Source of the DNA: Bacteroidota bacterium | Lineage (GTDB): Bacteria; Bacteroidota; Bacteroidia; JACCXN01 | Direction of reading: 5' to 3' | Length of the DNA stretch: 50,897 bases | Assembly: GCA_013696965.1 (NCBI GenBank) | Contig: JACCXN010000022.1 | Coordinates: 1 to 50,897 of the forward strand | Part shown: positions 48,443 through 50,897 of the stretch, piece after piece | How the letters are laid out: every line of letters starts with the position of its first letter | Position numbering within the stretch: the stretch's first letter is position 1 | The notes under the pieces: model-generated | The model's database searches: none | What the model was told of the DNA's origin: nothing | The model's input: only the letters and a program-made list of their open reading frames with translations | Translations under genes and position numbers: made by a program

Positions 48443-49396
48443 TTATTCAAAGGCAATAATAGTATCATATACAGCTCCATAACCGGCCCAATATCCTAGG
48501 CCTCCTTTTGAAATGTTTGATCTTATTGTGGAGGGTGCAGCAAAAGGATTTCCATTATTTGCAATTTCAGTTTCAACATCCCGAAAAAACAAATAAACTT
48601 CACGATCTATCGAACAAAATTTTATTACGATTGTATCTGCTTCCCTGTAATATGCACTTTCTGAATTATTATCAGTGGGTACATCCGAATTTGCTTTAGT
48701 TCCTCTATAAAAATAAAAATCAAAGGTTTTGCCGTTAAAAAACTGATCCTCATAAACAGAATTTGTAACTGGTACATAATTTTCATCCTTACCTAGTCTT
48801 TTAGTGAAAATTCGATATGCGTTGTAGCCAATTGGGTCACTTAATTTTGCCCATATCACACCATGGCTACCTTCTGAGTTTCTTTTTTTATACCAAATAC
48901 TATCCAAATTAACTGGGGAAGGAATTGTGGTAGTAGAATGGTATTCTTTTCCACTGTACTTAACCGACAATGTATAAGCCTGATTTACCTGACCCAAAAG
49001 ATTTGGGTTTAAACTGGTATAAAAACAATAATTGTATAATTTAAGCTGTGCTTCTGAGAGTCCGGTTAATTCAGAAATAAGAGGCAAAAAGGATTCGGAA
49101 ATGCTATCTATGCAAATTTGGGTAAGTTCATATGTCTCTCCTCCAAAATCAATAGATACCTGGGCATCTTTAACCATCAGGTTTTGCAAAGTAGAAAGGT
49201 CAGTAGGAGCAAAATATCCAATGTTTTTTGATAAAAAAACAATTGGGGGCATATTCTGTTCAATAAACCCTTCTACAACTAATTTCTCTTCAGATTGGGG
49301 AATATCAATTGTTATTTCCTTTTCACAGGCTGAAGATATAAGCAGAAATAAAAAAACAAGTAAATTGTATTTAAAGGTTTGTTTGTTAATTGTCAT
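48443..49396 (-). CDS. DUF4249 lipoprotein
   Basis: I choose the ATG at 49396 (317 residues) over 49420 because the signal peptide (basic MTINKQTFKYN, then LLVFLFLLISSAC) starts there and the duplicated leader upstream ends at the equivalent ATG. The lipobox LISSAC gives a lipidated Cys. Downstream ITIDIPQSEEKLVVEGFIE and the SIWYKKR region are typical of DUF4249, a cell-surface family usually encoded beside TonB-dependent receptors. Here no receptor gene adjoins it, which is unusual. The function is unknown, possibly accessory to an outer-membrane transporter. Confidence 0.88.
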   Translation of the reverse strand: MTINKQTFKYNLLVFLFLLISSACEKEITIDIPQSEEKLVVEGFIEQNMPPIVFLSKNIGYFAPTDLSTLQNLMVKDAQVSIDFGGETYELTQICIDSISESFLPLISELTGLSEAQLKLYNYCFYTSLNPNLLGQVNQAYTLSVKYSGKEYHSTTTIPSPVNLDSIWYKKRNSEGSHGVIWAKLSDPIGYNAYRIFTKRLGKDENYVPVTNSVYEDQFFNGKTFDFYFYRGTKANSDVPTDNNSESAYYREADTIVIKFCSIDREVYLFFRDVETEIANNGNPFAAPSTIRSNISKGGLGYWAGYGAVYDTIIAFE

Positions 49397-49548
49397 ATGG
49401 AATACTGTGTTAAATTTCATTCCTGTTTGTGCATGCTTTAAGCATGGCTATTTCATATGTATATAATTTGTTTTTTAAAGGTCATATGGAATACGCCATG
49501 TTATATTCATTAGTGTTTGTGCACTGTTCGGTGCATGGCTATTTCATA
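49392..49548 (-). repeat. Duplicated leader of the DUF4249 gene with covarying hairpin
   Basis: Two units, 49392-49457 and 49481-49548, are about 75-80% alike. Read on the minus strand, each has TATGAAATAGCCATGC, a small hairpin, CACAAACA, and TATTCCATATGAC ending at a start codon. The hairpin arms differ in sequence but stay paired: CATGC/GCATG in the gene-proximal unit and TGCAC/GTGCA in the distal one. The distal ATG opens MTFKKQIIYI then stop, similar to the MTINKQ start of the real gene, so the distal unit is probably the leftover 5' end of a lost paralogue. Confidence 0.65.
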
Positions 49549-49563
49549 AGGCAATAAATTAAG

Positions 49564-50382
49564 TTAAACAATAAATAAACTGGCAATAGCTAATACCTCC
49601 TCTTTTGACAGTGGCTCATCCCATGCTTCCTGCACACCTTCAAGAGGAATATTGGTAATCGTGGTGGCATTCACTCCAGCATGTGTTGTGTTTGCTTCTC
49701 CATCATACACAGCTTGGGTAGGGGCAGGCAATGTTCCTCTGTTGTCGCCTGTAATCCAACCTTTTACAGTATCTAAGCCTTTTTTTGTCCTAAGCCTCCT
49801 AACTTGGGAAGCGTGCCTGGCTTCCACGGAATGAATTTGCAATGCTGCCGTTAGTATATCAGGGCTACTTATTAAATTTCCAGCTTGTCCTTTATAAGCC
49901 CTTACACCAGTATCTTCATAAGCCTGGGCTAAAGCAAGAAAATCCGGGTATTGGTTGAATGGGTCAAAGGCTCCACCAGCAGTAAAGTCAAAAGTAGGCT
50001 TGGAAACTGGAGTTCCTCCTAGGGAGGAAATGGTATCCTTTAAAAAGGTAACATGTACATCCTCATGCAGCCCTATTTGCTGAAACATTGCCCTTTCGGC
50101 ACCCGGTATTACGTTTGAAGCTAAGCCCAGCTGATAATATTCGCTCTCAAGGTATTCAAGCGTAAGGGCAAAATTCAATGTTTCAATTACTGCGGAGTTG
50201 CCTGCTGCCGATGCCATAGTAGGTATTGCAGCCAAAACACCGGCAGGGATTGCTGCTATTGCAACTTTTTTGCTAAATTGGCTTAATTTTGACAAGGCGT
50301 TTCTCCTGGATGCAAAATTGTCATATTCTTCCGGACTTAAGTTTTCTAAGTCCAATCGGTCTAGTAATGATAAAATTCCCAT
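49564..50382 (-). CDS. Ferritin-like domain protein with Tat-type signal
   Basis: The 272-residue protein has a 24-residue extension, then SRRNALSKL (residues 25-33), a twin-arginine-like motif, and a hydrophobic run (about 35-58) ending MASAAGN, suggesting export. The mature part is a four-helix ferritin-like bundle (PF13668 type): LNFALTLEYLESEYY, GLHEDVHVTFL, AQAYEDTGVRAYKG and SVEARHASQVRRL supply the Glu/His ligands expected of a di-metal site. Family members are linked to desiccation or stress, but their reaction is not established. It lies 11 nt downstream of a paralogue, so the two form an operon. Confidence 0.88.
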   Translation of the reverse strand: MGILSLLDRLDLENLSPEEYDNFASRRNALSKLSQFSKKVAIAAIPAGVLAAIPTMASAAGNSAVIETLNFALTLEYLESEYYQLGLASNVIPGAERAMFQQIGLHEDVHVTFLKDTISSLGGTPVSKPTFDFTAGGAFDPFNQYPDFLALAQAYEDTGVRAYKGQAGNLISSPDILTAALQIHSVEARHASQVRRLRTKKGLDTVKGWITGDNRGTLPAPTQAVYDGEANTTHAGVNATTITNIPLEGVQEAWDEPLSKEEVLAIASLFIV

Positions 50383-50393
50383 AGTTTTATTTT

Positions 50394-50897
50394 TTAAGTT
50401 TTAGGTAAGTTAGCCGCATTGATAGGCGTTTTAACATAAATTGAGGCAATTGCAAGAACCTGTGATGGGGTTCTGACCACATCAAGCCCCTGCGCATTTA
50501 CTACATCATTTCCGGCAAAATCAATTGAATTTGGATTGATTAAATCCCTGATTGCTGCGGCATGCCTTGCCTCAACAGATACTATTTTACCTGCAATGAG
50601 CAGTAAATTGACATCCTGCAAGAGCCTGCCTGCTCCATTATAGGCAGATACCCCTAAATCTTCAACAGCCTTAGCTGTTGCCAATACACTGGCACGGTCA
50701 GTAAAATCTACGGTGCTGAAATCAACTTCTAAGTCAGGTATTACAGCTGAGCCAATGGCGGCTTTTAGGAAATCCCTATGGGCCACTTCATGCCTTCTCA
50801 AGTCTTCCATAATTTTTCCTTCTTCTGATGACATGCCACTATATGGTGTAGCAATAATCTGAGTATAAAAGGCCGCTTCCAATTGCTCAAGCGCATA
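50394..50897 (-). CDS. Ferritin-like domain protein, N-terminus outside window
   Basis: The frame is open to the window edge (last codons read YALEQLEAAFY), so the 5' end is missing and the TTG at 50882 is not a start. The visible 167 residues carry the same helix motifs as the neighbour: LEQLEAAFYTQI, LRRHEVAHRDFL, AKAVEDLGVSAYNG and SVEARHAAAIRDL. It is therefore a PF13668-type ferritin-like protein, first gene of a two-gene unit. Any export signal would be beyond the edge. Confidence 0.88.
   Translation of the reverse strand, partial: YALEQLEAAFYTQIIATPYSGMSSEEGKIMEDLRRHEVAHRDFLKAAIGSAVIPDLEVDFSTVDFTDRASVLATAKAVEDLGVSAYNGAGRLLQDVNLLLIAGKIVSVEARHAAAIRDLINPNSIDFAGNDVVNAQGLDVVRTPSQVLAIASIYVKTPINAANLPKT

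Overview
This window is AT-rich DNA from a member of the Bacteroidota. The evidence is a DUF5916 outer-membrane protein, a DUF4249 lipoprotein, Tat-type ferritin-like proteins, near-absent Shine-Dalgarno sequences, and TAnnTTTG promoter boxes. The class cannot be fixed from the sequence. The left 41.7 kb is the 3' part of a large NRPS/PKS natural-product cluster, the right 9 kb is a patchwork of accessory and housekeeping genes, and both window edges cut genes.

Region 1 (1-36917) holds four co-directional megasynthase genes with gaps of 0, 6 and 74 nt. Domain order is: [..T-E] / C-A1-T-C-A2-T-C-A3-T-C-A4-T-C-A5-T-C / c'-A6-T-C-A7-T / KS-AT*-T-C-A8-T-C-A9-T-C-A10-T-TE. Here c' is an isolated C-terminal lobe of a condensation domain and AT* is a shrunken acyltransferase without its nucleophile. 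Hand-extracted specificity codes give Thr for A5 and A6 and Leu for A8 with good confidence, and Asp-like for A9. A4 is Val-like, A1 Pro-like and A10 Gly-like with low confidence. A2, A3 and A7 are not assigned. The one epimerase is followed by a DCL condensation domain, so a D-residue precedes the A1 residue. The line ends in a thioesterase with a complete Ser/Asp/His triad. The PKS module has no ketoreductase, so it should insert a beta-keto C2 unit between the A7 residue and Leu unless trans-acting enzymes modify it.

Region 2 (36956-41664) holds accessory genes: a fold-type II PLP enzyme of the threonine/serine dehydratase family, then a divergently oriented DUF5916 outer-membrane protein that interrupts the cluster, then a type II thioesterase translationally coupled to an Sfp-type phosphopantetheinyl transferase. 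The last two carry out editing and carrier activation for the megasynthases.

Region 3 (41700-47185) is eroded accessory DNA. It contains a truncated secreted-protein gene beside a group II intron domain V-like element, a DUF3843-like gene, a SnoaL-like gene with a clear terminator, and an AAA ATPase preceded by three palindromic boxes. On either side of the ATPase lie two decayed cas2 3' ends, and next to the second is the 3' end of an IS256-type transposase. These fossils point to a lost CRISPR-Cas locus.

Region 4 (47186-50897) holds thioredoxin reductase, a DUF4249 lipoprotein whose leader is duplicated upstream with a covarying hairpin, and two adjacent ferritin-like proteins, the second cut by the window edge.
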